DNA of 64,000 bases from Azorhizobium sp943371865 (GCF_943371865.1 NZ_CALRWL010000011.1:1-64000), one strand, 5' to 3'. Shown: positions 33,696-43,158, counted from the stretch's first letter. Notes: a model not told the origin generated them from the sequence alone. Numbers and translations are program-made.

Positions 33696-34406
33696 TTATG
33701 AATTGCGGATCTGTTCCAGGCGGCGCTTCTGCGTGCCGTCCTGGGAAAAATTCTCGGGTGCGAGCCACGCCTCGAACGCCGCCTTGGCGCGGGGCCATTC
33801 GCTGTCCAGCAGCGAGAACCAGGCGGTGTCGCGATTGTGGCCCTTGACGATCATGTGCTGGCGGAAGATGCCCTCGAAGGTGAAGCCCAGCCGTTCCGCG
33901 GCCCGCCGCGAGGGCCCGTTGAGGGCGTTGCACTTCCACTCATAGCGCCGGAAGCCAAGGTCCTCGAACACGTGCCGGGCCATGAGATACATGGCCTCGG
34001 TCGCGGCGACGGAGCGCTGCAAAGCGGGCGTGAACAGGATGTTGCCCACCTCGATCGTCCGATGGCCGGGATCGATGCGCATGTAGGCGGCATGGCCCAC
34101 GGGGTGGCCGCTGGCCTTGTCCACCAAGGTGAACAGCAGCGGATCGTCCTTGCGTGCGGCGTCGCCGTAATGCCGGGCGAAGCTCTCCGCATCGGCAAAC
34201 GGCGGCACCGGCAGATAGTCCCACAGCGCCTCCAGTTCCGCGCTCCCGTGGGAGCGCGCGAACAGGTCGGCGGCGTGCAGATCCACGTCGAACGGGCGCA
34301 CGTCGATGAGCCGCCCTTCGAGGACGGTGCGGGCAGGACGGCGCGCGGGGCCGCCCTCCACAGGCGTGCCGAGGGACTGCGTCCCGGCACCGGCTTCGCT
34401 GGTCAT
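33696..34406 (-). CDS. GNAT-family N-acetyltransferase (RimJ/RimL type)
   Basis: The 236-residue protein has the RimJ/RimL layout: LIDVRPFDVDLHAADLFARS, FTLVDKASGHPVGHAAYMRI, the GNAT core IEVGNILFTPALQRSVAATE and the acetyl-CoA-associated NGPSRRAAERLGFTFEGIFR, ending with HNRDTAWFSLLDSEW. It lies between dehydratase (8 bp gap) and SDR (13 bp gap) genes, so it is part of the operon although acetylation has no obvious place in sugar-acid catabolism. Substrate unknown. The ATG at 34406 was chosen over an upstream start that would overlap the dehydratase. Confidence 0.85.
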   Translation of the reverse strand: MTSEAGAGTQSLGTPVEGGPARRPARTVLEGRLIDVRPFDVDLHAADLFARSHGSAELEALWDYLPVPPFADAESFARHYGDAARKDDPLLFTLVDKASGHPVGHAAYMRIDPGHRTIEVGNILFTPALQRSVAATEAMYLMARHVFEDLGFRRYEWKCNALNGPSRRAAERLGFTFEGIFRQHMIVKGHNRDTAWFSLLDSEWPRAKAAFEAWLAPENFSQDGTQKRRLEQIRNS

Positions 34407-34414
34407 GATGCGGC

Positions 34415-36229
34415 CTAGTGGTTGTCGCGCGGGACGCCCATCGTCTGCGCGACCCGCTGATACTTCACGGCCGGCTTGAGCACCATGCCCTCGTCGAACT
34501 GCTCCACCATGGAGCGCTGGATTTCCTGCCACGGGGTCTGGCTCTTGGGCATGGGGAAGCCGCCATGGGCCTGGAGGTCGGCGCGGCGCTGGTTCAGTTC
34601 CTCGTCCGAAATCAGGATGTCGGCGGTGCCCTTGAGGAGATCGATGCGCACCCGGTCGCCGGTCTTGAGGATGGACAGCCCGCCACCCGCCGCCGCTTCC
34701 GGCGAGGCATTGAGGATGGAGGGCGAGCCGGAGGTGCCGGACTGGCGGCCATCGCCGATGCAGGGCAGCGCATTGATGCCCTTCTTCAGCAGCGCGGCCG
34801 GCGGCTGCATGTTCACCACCTCGGCACCGCCGGGATAGCCCAGCGGGCCGGTGCCGCGGATGAACAGCAAGGTGTGTTCATCAATGCCCAGCGAGGGATC
34901 GTCGATGCGGTGGTGATAGTCCTCCGGCCCCTCGAACACCATGGCCGGGCCTTCGAAGGCATTGGGGTCGTCCGGGTTCGACAGGAAGCGGTCATGGAAT
35001 TCCTGCGAGATCACGCTGGTCTTCATCAGCGCATTGTCGAACAGGTTTCCGCGCAGCACCAGGAAGCCTGCGGCCTCCTTCAGCGGCTCGCCATAGGGAC
35101 GGATGACATCGCGATCCCACGAAGTCTTGCCGCGGCAATTCTCGCCGATGCTGCGCCCGTTCACGGTGAGCGCGCCTTCATGGATCTTGCCGGCGTCGAT
35201 CAGCTCGGACACCACCGCCGGAATGCCGCCGGCGCGATGGAACTCCTCGCCCAGATAGGCGCCCGCAGGCTGCATGTTGACCAGCAGCGGAATGTCGAGG
35301 CCCACCTGCTGCCAGTCATCCACGGTCAAAGGCACGCCCACATGGCGGGCGATGGCATTGAGATGGATGGGCGCATTGGTGGAGCCGCCGATGGCGGAAT
35401 TGACCCGGATGGCGTTCTCGAACGCCTCGCGGGTGAGGATATCGGAGGGTTTCAGATCCTCCCACACCATCTCCACCGCACGCAGGCCGGTCTCATAGGC
35501 AATCTGGCCGCGCTCGCGATAAGGCGCGGGAATGGCGGAGCAACCGGGCAGCGACATGCCCAGCGCTTCGGCCAGGCCATTCATGGTGGAAGCGGTGCCC
35601 ATGGTGTTGCAATGGCCCACGGACGGGGCCGAGGAGGCCACCACATTCATGAAGGTGTCGTAGTCCATCTCGCCCGCCGCATGCTGGGCGCGGGCCTTCC
35701 ACACCACGGTGCCGGAGCCGGTGCGCTCGCCCTTCCACCAGCCGTTCAGCATCGGCCCGCCGGAGAGGACGATGGCGGGAATGTTCACGGTCGCCGCCGC
35801 CATGATGCAGGCGGGCGTGGTCTTGTCGCAGCCGGTGGTCAGCACCACGCCGTCCAGCGGGTAGCCGTAGAGAATTTCCACCAGGCCCAGATAGGCCAGG
35901 TTCCGATCCAGCGCCGCGGTGGGGCGCTTGCCGGTTTCCTGGATCGGATGCACGGGGAATTCGAACGCCACGCCGCCGGCGGCATTGATGCCCTCGCGCA
36001 CCCGCTTGGCCAAGTCCAGATGGTGGCGATTGCACGGCGAGAGGTCGGAGCCGGTCTGGGCGATGCCGATGATCGGCTTGCCCGACTGCAGCTCGGCGCG
36101 GGTCAGGCCGAAATTCAGATAACGCTCCAGATAGAGCGCGGTCATGCCGGGATTGTCAGGGTTGTCGAACCAGAGCTGGGAGCGCAGCTTGCGGCCGTGC
36201 TTTTCCGGCTGATCCCCTTGTCCAACCAT
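34415..36229 (-). CDS. IlvD/Edd-family sugar-acid dehydratase
   Basis: A 604-residue iron-sulfur dehydratase. LTTGCDKTTPACIMAAATVN and VGHCNTMGTASTMNGLAEAL carry cluster-ligand cysteines, NSAIGGSTNAPIHLNAIARH is the metal/substrate region, and IGDGRQSGTSGSPSILNASP is the C-terminal active-site serine loop. The RSQLWFDNPDNPGMTALYLE start marks the pentonate/aldonate subgroup (xylonate, arabinonate, fuconate dehydratases) rather than IlvD proper. It would yield a 2-keto-3-deoxy acid for the SDR downstream. GGGAG lies eight bases before ATG 36229; an in-frame start at 36271 lacks such support. Confidence 0.88.
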   Translation of the reverse strand: MVGQGDQPEKHGRKLRSQLWFDNPDNPGMTALYLERYLNFGLTRAELQSGKPIIGIAQTGSDLSPCNRHHLDLAKRVREGINAAGGVAFEFPVHPIQETGKRPTAALDRNLAYLGLVEILYGYPLDGVVLTTGCDKTTPACIMAAATVNIPAIVLSGGPMLNGWWKGERTGSGTVVWKARAQHAAGEMDYDTFMNVVASSAPSVGHCNTMGTASTMNGLAEALGMSLPGCSAIPAPYRERGQIAYETGLRAVEMVWEDLKPSDILTREAFENAIRVNSAIGGSTNAPIHLNAIARHVGVPLTVDDWQQVGLDIPLLVNMQPAGAYLGEEFHRAGGIPAVVSELIDAGKIHEGALTVNGRSIGENCRGKTSWDRDVIRPYGEPLKEAAGFLVLRGNLFDNALMKTSVISQEFHDRFLSNPDDPNAFEGPAMVFEGPEDYHHRIDDPSLGIDEHTLLFIRGTGPLGYPGGAEVVNMQPPAALLKKGINALPCIGDGRQSGTSGSPSILNASPEAAAGGGLSILKTGDRVRIDLLKGTADILISDEELNQRRADLQAHGGFPMPKSQTPWQEIQRSMVEQFDEGMVLKPAVKYQRVAQTMGVPRDNH

Positions 36230-36313
36230 CGGAATTCTCCCTGAATCGGCGCTTGGCGCGACCATTTTCAATCGATTTGATCGCAGGCTTTATGCGCCTC
36301 GCGGTCGGCGAAA

Positions 36314-37522
36314 TCAATCAGCCTTGACTGGTTCCAAGTCGCTATCGATGCCGCGCCGCAGATGCTGCAACGCAATGGTTTCCCAGATCGCCACCAGCAC
36401 CAGCACGCCGGTGGTGGCACTGGCCAGCACCAGGACCGAGACGAACGGCGCGACCATGCTCACCAGCACCAGCAGCACCAGGCCCATGAGATGCGACAGC
36501 GGGAAATGGTTCAGCAGGGGGCGCTTGAAGATGCCGTTACCCAGCACGTACAGCGCCGGCCCGCCGAGGACCACGAGGCCCGACGACAGATGCACCGGCT
36601 CGCCGGGATGGGCCAGAGCCAGTTCGTCCGCCACCGCGCAGACGATCACGCCGATGACGATGATCTGATGCACGTAGGTGTAGGTGAAACGCGCCAGCTT
36701 GCCGGGATTCTTCGACTTGACGATGCGTTCGGAGCCGCGCTCGACGCCGGTGTCGAAATAGATCCACCACATGGCGACGCTGCCCAGGAAGGCGACCACG
36801 AATGCGGCCACATTGTCCCACTGCCACGGCATCTCGGCAAAGGTGCTGCCGGTGACCAGGATCGATTCGCCCAAGGCGATGATGAGGAACAGGCCGCAGC
36901 GCTCGGCCATGTGGCCGCCCTCCACGTCCCAGTCGGCGGTGGAGGAGCGGCCCAGGAATGGCGTCCAGAACCCCACCAGGGGGGCAAAATTATCCAGCGC
37001 CATGGCTAGCACCCATAGCCAGAGGCGAGCGCCGTCATCTGCCAGGGCCCCCGCGATCCAGACCGCGCCGGTCAGCACGTTCCAGGCCAGGATGCGATAG
37101 AAATTGCGCTGGAGGGTGCGATGCTCCCCCCGCAGCATCCACGCCACCACGGCGGAGCGACCGCACTGGAAGGTGGCATAGGCCAGGGCAAACACCAGCG
37201 CCCCGTCGCCGAAGGCCGTCGGCAGGCTGGCGGAGATCACCAGCCCCAGCAGCATCAGGGCCAGCAGCATGAGCCGGGCCGGGGCACGATTGGGATCAAC
37301 CCAATTGGTCACCCAGGCGGTGTCGATCCACGCCCACCACACCGCCATGAACAGCACCAGCGCTTCCAGGGCGCCGCGGGGGCTGAGGTGGTTCAGCAGC
37401 GCGTGCGAGAGCTGGGTGATGGCGAAGACAAAGACCAGATCGAAGAACAACTCCGCATAGGTGACGCGGTGCTGCTCCCCATCGCCCTTGCGCAGAACCC
37501 CGCGGTGCGTCGCGCTCTTCAT
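36314..37522 (-). CDS. low temperature requirement protein A (LtrA) family membrane protein
   Basis: A 402-residue polytopic membrane protein with about ten to twelve helices. The start VTYAELFFDLVFVFAITQLS is the LtrA hallmark, followed by WWAWIDTAWVTNWVDP and HMAERCGLFLIIALGESILV, both conserved in the family. LtrA was named for a Listeria gene needed at low temperature; its biochemical role is unknown. The ATG at 37522 follows a GGGGGG stretch; a GTG five codons earlier is less well placed. It is probably transcribed independently of the sugar-acid operon, which it follows by 84 bp divergence in start sites. Confidence 0.88.
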   Translation of the reverse strand: MKSATHRGVLRKGDGEQHRVTYAELFFDLVFVFAITQLSHALLNHLSPRGALEALVLFMAVWWAWIDTAWVTNWVDPNRAPARLMLLALMLLGLVISASLPTAFGDGALVFALAYATFQCGRSAVVAWMLRGEHRTLQRNFYRILAWNVLTGAVWIAGALADDGARLWLWVLAMALDNFAPLVGFWTPFLGRSSTADWDVEGGHMAERCGLFLIIALGESILVTGSTFAEMPWQWDNVAAFVVAFLGSVAMWWIYFDTGVERGSERIVKSKNPGKLARFTYTYVHQIIVIGVIVCAVADELALAHPGEPVHLSSGLVVLGGPALYVLGNGIFKRPLLNHFPLSHLMGLVLLVLVSMVAPFVSVLVLASATTGVLVLVAIWETIALQHLRRGIDSDLEPVKAD

Positions 37523-37613
37523 CTGGCCCCCCTGCACATGCCGGGGACTACCTAAGCTGCCGCCTTCCCCGGATGCAACCGCCGGATCGCACCCGCGCGC
37601 GCCGAACGCCCGC

Positions 37614-38294
37614 TCAGATCTCCGCCCATTGGCGCAGGAGGTTGTGATAGACGCCCGTCAGTTGCACCGCCGAAAGGTGTCCGGGGTGATCCTGGTTGAG
37701 GCGCATGATCGCCATGTCCATGTCAAACAAGAGGCCGCGCTGCCCGGCGTCGCGCACCAGGCTCTGGGTCCAGAAGAAGGAGGCGATCCGGGTGCCGCGG
37801 GTCACCGGCGTCACATGGTGCAGCGAGGTGGCGGGATAGACGATGGCGTCCCCGGCCGGCAGCTTCACCTTGTGGGCGCCATAGGTGTCCTCCACCACCA
37901 GTTCGCCGCCGTCATATTCCGACGGATCAGACAGGAACAGGGTGGTGGAAATGTCGGTGCGCATGCGCTGGCCGCTGGCGCGGATGGTGCGAATGGCATT
38001 GTCGACATGGGAGCCGAACGTCATGCCCGCCTCATAGCGGTTGAACATGGGCGGCAAGATGTGGTTCGGCAGCGCCGCCGACATGAACAGGACCGAGCGT
38101 TCAAGGGCCGCGCGCACCATGTCGCCCAGTTCGCGGGCCTCGGGGCTGGCATCGGGAAGCTGGAGATTGTTTTTCACCGCCGCGCTCTGGGCCCCGGCCG
38201 TGGCGCGGCCGTCGATCCAGCCGGCCTGGTCCATCACCGCACGGCAGCGGGCCACCTGTTCGGCGCTGAGCACCTGGGGAATACGGATCATCAT
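37614..38294 (-). CDS. Fe(II)/2-oxoglutarate-dependent dioxygenase, PiuC/PKHD type
   Basis: A 226-residue enzyme. The double-stranded beta-helix carries HVD (His96, Asp98) and the distal histidine in SLHHVTPVTRGTRIASFFWT, where the arginine binds 2-oxoglutarate. FNRYEAGMTFGSHVDNAIRT and MRTDISTTLFLSDPSEYDGG are typical of PiuC/YbiX. These are iron-starvation proteins commonly next to a catecholate-siderophore receptor, as here (Fiu-like gene 126 bp upstream on the same strand). Their substrate is unsettled; a role in siderophore or siderophore-drug handling is proposed from context. A terminator-like hairpin lies between the two genes. Confidence 0.92.
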   Translation of the reverse strand: MMIRIPQVLSAEQVARCRAVMDQAGWIDGRATAGAQSAAVKNNLQLPDASPEARELGDMVRAALERSVLFMSAALPNHILPPMFNRYEAGMTFGSHVDNAIRTIRASGQRMRTDISTTLFLSDPSEYDGGELVVEDTYGAHKVKLPAGDAIVYPATSLHHVTPVTRGTRIASFFWTQSLVRDAGQRGLLFDMDMAIMRLNQDHPGHLSAVQLTGVYHNLLRQWAEI

Positions 38295-38378
38295 GTCGGG
38301 TCAAACTCCGCGCCGCCGGATCCCGACGCGGCCCCGGACCGGGGACAGCGCGCCGATCACCGGCCGCGAACGCGAAAA

Positions 38379-38404
38379 CCCGCCGCACCGGACGGTGCGG
38401 CGGG
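38379..38404 (-). terminator. terminator between the receptor and PiuC genes
   Basis: A 12-bp perfect inverted repeat CCCGCCGCACCG (38379-38390) / 38393-38404. On the minus strand it is followed by TTTT. It would end or attenuate transcription from the receptor into piuC. Confidence 0.8.
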
Positions 38405-38419
38405 CGGGTTGGGCAACAC

Positions 38420-40783
38420 TCAGAAAGTGGCGCGCGCGGTGAGGGTGGCGGAGCGCCCGGCGGCCGGAACGGCCTGACCGCCATAATACTGGGCGTAGTA
38501 CAGCTCGTCGGTCAGGTTGTAGACGTTGAGCTGGACCTGGAAGTTCTTGTTGATCTGGTAGCTCGCCATGGCATCGAACGACCAGTAGGACGGCACGTAG
38601 ACAGTGTTCGCCAGGTTGGCGAACGTATCGTCATTGTAGGTCGCGCCCGCCCCCACCAGGAACTGCGGGGTGAAGTTGTAGGAGGTCCAGAAGGAGAAGG
38701 AGTTCGGCGGTGCATTGGGCAGTTCGTTGCCCACGGTCGCCAACGTGGCGAGCGTCACACCGGGACCGACGCTGAGGACCTCGGTATCCATGTGGGTGAA
38801 GCTGGCAGTGACGTTCCAGTCCTTGGTCAGGGCGCCACCGACGCCCAGCGAATAGCCCTGCACCCGCTGCTCACCACCCAGGATCGTCGGCGGCAAACTC
38901 GCCGCCGGGTCGGTGGCCAGGCGGGTATTGGTCTTCATGGTGCGGAACAGAGCGCCGGTGAGCGTCACTTTGCCGTCGAGCACCATGGCCTTTACGCCGA
39001 CTTCGGCAGTGGTGTTCTTCTCCGGCGCCAAGCTCACGGTGCCGGTGTCGAGCACGCCATATTCGGACGAGGGGTTCGAAGAGGTGCCATAGGTGGCATA
39101 AACGTTCACCGTCTCGATCGGGCTGAAGATCACCCCGAGCTTGTAATTGAACATGCTGTCGCTGTTCTTCAGCCAGGACGGCACCCCGGTCGCGGTATTA
39201 CCCGTCGTTGTCACCGTCCAGGCATCATATTCTGTATTGGTATTGTCTAAGCGGAAGCCGCCCATGATCTGCCAATACTTATTGATCTTGATTTGATCCG
39301 CCGCATACACCGCCACATCGGTCATGGTGGTGTTATTGGTGGTGGTGGGCAGGTAGTTGGTGTAGCCGCCCAAACCATACGTTGCCGATACATCGCTCGG
39401 CGCCGCCAGGGACACACGACACGCGGCCACGGTCTGGCTGCACAGATTATACCGCTGCTGGTGCCGGGTCTCGCGCGTAAGCTCGAGGCCAACATTCATG
39501 GTGTGCTCGAACTCGCCCCATTTGAACTTCGCCACCAGGTCGGTGATGTTGGTCAATTGCGTGTTGTCGGTCTCGGTCTGGAACCGCTGCATGCCGATGG
39601 TCATGGCATTGACCGGATATCCCACCTGCGTGCTCGGCAAGGGCGAAGCAAATGACACATTCCCACTGGTGCCCAACGCACGCGGAGCGGTGACACGCGC
39701 CAGACGATCGTTGCTGGTGTAGCGCGTACCGTTGGTCAGCGTTATGTAATCATTCAGTTCGTGTTCGAACTGCAGCGTCGCCATATTGGTGTCCGTGGTC
39801 ACCTTGTCGGCGTATGGCCCGTTGGTGACACCGTACCAGGTATTGCGGGCCACCGGCACCGGCGAGGTGGCAGCGCCATTGCCGTAATAGCCGCCGATCT
39901 TCTGGCCGAAATTGCTCGCCGATGTGCTCTGCGTGGGCGCCGGCAAATACGGCACGCCATAGTCCGGCACCGACTCTTCATGCTGATAATAATAGGACGC
40001 GGTCATCTGCGTCTTGTCGCTGAGCTTGACCGTGACCGACGGCGCAACGCCCCAGCGGGTGGAGTTCGCATTGTCGCGGTCGGCCACGTCCACGTCCTGC
40101 GCCATCAGATTGATGCGGGCGTAGACGCTATCATTGTATTTGCCATTAGCATCCACCGTGGTGCGCCAGCCCCCGGCGGTATAGCCGCTCACATCGGCAT
40201 TCACGAAGGTGGCGTTCTTCGGCAGCTTCGACACCAGATTGATGACGCCGCCGGTAGAGCCGCGGCCGAAAGCGAAGGACGACGGCCCGAGAAACACGTC
40301 CACCGAGTCGATGTTGAACATGTCGCGGGTGTACCAACCCGGATCGCGGATGCCGTCCCGGTAAAGATCGCCGCGGGCGGAGAAGCCGCGGATGATGGGA
40401 TTGTCGCCCTGCTGTCCGCCCTCACCGGCGCTGAAGGTGATGCCGGAAACGTTGCGCAGCGCCTGCTCCAGCGTGGTGTCGTTCTGCTGGCGGATCACCT
40501 CCTGGGTGACCACATTGACCTGCTGCGCCATGTTGAAGATCGGCACCGGAAGCCGGGTGACGCCCGTGGTCTCGGCTGTGAAGCCGCCCGTGTCGCTCTG
40601 CACCTGAACCGTCGGCAATTCCAGCTCGGAGCCGGCGGTGCTGGCCTGCTGGGCCAGCGCCGGACCTGCCACCATGGCGGATGCGACGCCGACGGTCAGG
40701 TGCAGGGACCCCATGAGCGCCGCGCGAATTCCCTCGGGCTGATTGGAGGAGTGAATACCTTCCGCAGATACAACCGGGGGCAT
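38420..40783 (-). CDS. TonB-dependent siderophore receptor, Fiu-like
   Basis: A 787-residue receptor. After the signal peptide (ending AGPALAQQ) comes the plug domain: FNMAQQVNVVTQEVIRQQND, LEQALRNVSGITFSAGEGGQ, NPIIRGFSARGDLYRDGIRD and VDVFLGPSSFAFGRGSTGGV, all typical of catecholate receptors of the Fiu group. The rest is a 22-strand barrel with the C-terminal strand ending ATLTARATF. It imports ferric catecholate siderophores using TonB. The ATG at 40783 has AAGGAGG six bases upstream; an upstream GTG overlaps that site. PiuC follows, supporting iron-responsive expression. Confidence 0.92.
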   Translation of the reverse strand: MPPVVSAEGIHSSNQPEGIRAALMGSLHLTVGVASAMVAGPALAQQASTAGSELELPTVQVQSDTGGFTAETTGVTRLPVPIFNMAQQVNVVTQEVIRQQNDTTLEQALRNVSGITFSAGEGGQQGDNPIIRGFSARGDLYRDGIRDPGWYTRDMFNIDSVDVFLGPSSFAFGRGSTGGVINLVSKLPKNATFVNADVSGYTAGGWRTTVDANGKYNDSVYARINLMAQDVDVADRDNANSTRWGVAPSVTVKLSDKTQMTASYYYQHEESVPDYGVPYLPAPTQSTSASNFGQKIGGYYGNGAATSPVPVARNTWYGVTNGPYADKVTTDTNMATLQFEHELNDYITLTNGTRYTSNDRLARVTAPRALGTSGNVSFASPLPSTQVGYPVNAMTIGMQRFQTETDNTQLTNITDLVAKFKWGEFEHTMNVGLELTRETRHQQRYNLCSQTVAACRVSLAAPSDVSATYGLGGYTNYLPTTTNNTTMTDVAVYAADQIKINKYWQIMGGFRLDNTNTEYDAWTVTTTGNTATGVPSWLKNSDSMFNYKLGVIFSPIETVNVYATYGTSSNPSSEYGVLDTGTVSLAPEKNTTAEVGVKAMVLDGKVTLTGALFRTMKTNTRLATDPAASLPPTILGGEQRVQGYSLGVGGALTKDWNVTASFTHMDTEVLSVGPGVTLATLATVGNELPNAPPNSFSFWTSYNFTPQFLVGAGATYNDDTFANLANTVYVPSYWSFDAMASYQINKNFQVQLNVYNLTDELYYAQYYGGQAVPAAGRSATLTARATF

Positions 40784-40949
40784 ACGCACCCTCCTTCTGA
40801 AATTGCGTGCCCGGCGACGAGCACAAGCAATATGTTGATTTCGATCCTTTGCGTTCTATTTCCAGATCATGACTTTCAGCAACAAAAAACCCCCTCAGAA
40901 GCGCCACATTTGAGACACACCAAACTGCGCTTTACTGTATTTGTAATAA

Positions 40950-40966
40950 TTATAAACTTGAAGCAG
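40950..40966. promoter_or_regulatory. near-palindromic operator candidate between fiu-like gene and bioM
   Basis: TTTGTAATAATTATAAA pairs in seven of eight positions around its central base. It lies 167 bp from the receptor start and 114 bp from bioM in the divergent AT-rich region. It could bind an iron regulator or a biotin regulator, but matches neither the RirA, Irr nor BioR consensus closely. Confidence 0.35.
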
Positions 40967-41079
40967 GTGGCGGTGCGACCTTTGTGGGCCTACGGCCGCT
41001 GCGATGCCCATCACGCGGCGGCCTTGCATCCCGCCGCAAAGGCTGCGATTGCGAGGCATCCAGGAGGCTGACACTGAGC

Positions 41080-41847
41080 GTGTTTCGCAGTCCCGGCGTC
41101 CGCCCCGGCGGCGCGCCTCCCGTCACCCGCGGGGATGCCCATGGGATCCAGATCCGCGACGTCTGGCTGAACCGTGGCCCGACGCCGCTGTTCTGCGGCC
41201 TGAGCCTGGATCTGACGGAGCCGCGCATCGGCCTGGTGGGACCGAACGGCTCGGGCAAGAGCACGCTGCTGCGGCTGCTGAACGGGCTGATGGCCGCGGA
41301 TCGCGGCGACATCACCGTGGCGGGGCTCAATGCCCGCACCCACCGCCGCGACCTGCCCACCCGCGTCGGCTTCGTGTTTCAGAATGTGGACCACCAGATC
41401 CTGTTTCCCACCGTGCGCGAGGAACTCACCTTCGGCCTGGTGGAGCAGGGCCGCTCCCGCGCCGAAGCGCGGGAGGAAGCCGAGCGGCTGCTGGCCCTGC
41501 ACGGATGTGGCGACTGGGGCGATCGGGCGGTGGACGCGCTGTCCGAAGGCCAGAAGCAACTGGTCTGCATTCTGGCCGCCATCGCTCCCGGCCCGCCGAT
41601 CCTGGTCATGGACGAGCCGCTGGCCAGCCTCGATCTGGCCACCCGCCTGGCGCTGGCCGCGCGCCTCGCCCGCCTGCCGCACCAGATCATCATGGCCAGC
41701 CACGATCTCGACCTGCTGGCGACCTTCGACCGGGTGATCTGGCTGGATGCGGGCCGGATCGTCGGCGACGGCTCCCCCGGCGAGGTGCTGCCGCTCTATC
41801 GCGCCCATGAGATGGCCCGCGCCGCCGCGCAGGATACCCTGTCATGA
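41080..41847 (+). CDS. bioM: biotin ECF transporter ATPase BioM
   Basis: A roughly 255-residue CbiO-like ABC ATPase: Walker A GPNGSGKST, Q-loop VFQNVDHQILFPTVREELTF, signature LSEGQKQLVCI, Walker B ILVMDEPLASLD and the switch histidine in MASHDLDLL. BioN (T component) and BioY (S component) follow with four-base overlaps, giving the complete tripartite biotin importer. The start is uncertain: no ATG is suitable and GTG 41080 lies 12 bases after AGGAGG; the conserved region begins soon after. Powers biotin uptake across the inner membrane. Confidence 0.9.
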   Translation: MFRSPGVRPGGAPPVTRGDAHGIQIRDVWLNRGPTPLFCGLSLDLTEPRIGLVGPNGSGKSTLLRLLNGLMAADRGDITVAGLNARTHRRDLPTRVGFVFQNVDHQILFPTVREELTFGLVEQGRSRAEAREEAERLLALHGCGDWGDRAVDALSEGQKQLVCILAAIAPGPPILVMDEPLASLDLATRLALAARLARLPHQIIMASHDLDLLATFDRVIWLDAGRIVGDGSPGEVLPLYRAHEMARAAAQDTLS

Positions 41848-42476
41848 TGTCGGGCTACCTCGCCGGACACTCCATTCTGCACCGCCTTCCGGCGGGGCTG
41901 AAGCTTTTTGCTTTGGCGCTTCTGAGCCTCCTCATCTTGCCGATGGACGCCCCTTGGCGCCTGGCTGGCGCCCTGGTGCTGACCCTGGCCGTCTATGCCG
42001 CCTTGGGCCGCGCGGCGTTGGCGCGCGTCGGCTTGCTGCGGCCGCTGGTGCCGCTTCTGGTCCTCATGTTCGTGCTCCAGGCCTGGGCAGGCGATTGGAC
42101 CAGCGCCGGCCTCGAAGCGGGGATGGCCAGCGTCCTGCGCATCGTGCTGATGGTGCTGCTGGCGGATCTGGTCACGCTCAGCACGCCGCTCCAGCACATG
42201 ATGGATGCGCTGGAGACCGTCCTCAGGCCGCTGCGGCCCCTGGGTGTGTCGCCGCGCAAGCTGGCGCTGGCGGTAGCCCTGGTGCTGCGTTTCGTGCCCG
42301 TCCTGCTCTCCGCCTGGCATGCCCGAGAGGAAGCCTGGCGCGCCCGCAGCACCCGACGCCCCTCTTTGGCCCTGATACCGGGCTTTCTGGCCGACACACT
42401 GCGGCTGGCCGACCGTGTCGCCGAGGCCCTTGACGCCCGCGGCTTCGGGCGCGGTCGAGGGCCCCATGCCGAGTGA
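41844..42476 (+). CDS. bioN: biotin ECF transporter transmembrane subunit BioN
   Basis: A 210-residue CbiQ/BioN-type T component with about five transmembrane helices. LAGHSILHRLPAGLKLFALA is the typical start. The coupling helices that contact the ATPases carry Ala-Arg-Xaa motifs, seen here as EEAWRARSTRR and VAEALDARGFGRG. It links two ATPases to BioY. The ATG overlaps the bioM stop. Confidence 0.92.
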   Translation: MMSGYLAGHSILHRLPAGLKLFALALLSLLILPMDAPWRLAGALVLTLAVYAALGRAALARVGLLRPLVPLLVLMFVLQAWAGDWTSAGLEAGMASVLRIVLMVLLADLVTLSTPLQHMMDALETVLRPLRPLGVSPRKLALAVALVLRFVPVLLSAWHAREEAWRARSTRRPSLALIPGFLADTLRLADRVAEALDARGFGRGRGPHAE

Positions 42477-43069
42477 CTCAAATGATGATCTGGGAGACTG
42501 TTTTGGCTGAGAATACTGCCCTGGAGACCCGGTCGCTGGTCCGCATCGCCTTGTTTGCCGCGCTCATCGGCGTGCTGGGGCTGGTGCCGCCGGTCTATCT
42601 GCCCATGGCTGCCGGGGTTCCGGTGACCGCCCAGAGCATGGCCGTCATGCTGGCGGGGCTGGTCCTGGGCGGGCGCAATGGCGCCCTGGCGGTGGCGCTG
42701 TTCCTGCTGGTGGTGGCCCTGGGCGCGCCTCTCCTCTCCGGTGGACGCGGCGGACTGGGGGTGTTCTTCGGCCCCACGGCGGGTTTTGCCCTCGGCTTCA
42801 TTCCCGCCGCCCTGGTGACCGGGTGGCTCGCGCAACGCCTGCCCTGGCCCCGGCTGGCCGCCAATCTCGTGGCGGCCATGGTCGGCGGCATTGGCGTTCT
42901 CTATCTCTGCGGGGTCCCCGCGCTGGCGGCGATTGCCCATATCTCGCTCACTAAGGCGCTGCTGGGCAGTCTGGCATTCGTGCCCGGCGATATGCTCAAG
43001 GCGGTTCTGGCGGCGCTTGCGGCCCGCACGGTTCAGGACAGCGGCGCGCTCGGCAACAGCCGGCGCTGA
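42473..43069 (+). CDS. bioY: biotin-binding ECF S component BioY
   Basis: A 198-residue protein with six helices. VYLPMAAGVPVTAQSMAVML is the BioY hallmark, with GGRGGLGVFFGPTAGFALGF and FVPGDMLKAVLAALAA. BioY binds biotin with high affinity. The GTG at 42473 overlaps the bioN stop (GTGA); downstream ATG codons at 42482 and 42485 are alternatives. Completes bioMNY. Confidence 0.95.
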   Translation: MTQMMIWETVLAENTALETRSLVRIALFAALIGVLGLVPPVYLPMAAGVPVTAQSMAVMLAGLVLGGRNGALAVALFLLVVALGAPLLSGGRGGLGVFFGPTAGFALGFIPAALVTGWLAQRLPWPRLAANLVAAMVGGIGVLYLCGVPALAAIAHISLTKALLGSLAFVPGDMLKAVLAALAARTVQDSGALGNSRR

Positions 43070-43158
43070 GGCGCTGCAAAGGCCGGTTTTCGCAGCAAAT
43101 GCCGCATTTGGGATACGATCCAGGCGACGGGCACCCGGCAATGTGGCAGAGTTGTCCC

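Noticed and set aside
40950..40966. BioR or RirA box
   Set aside because: The palindrome does not match either consensus closely enough; listed only as an unidentified operator candidate.
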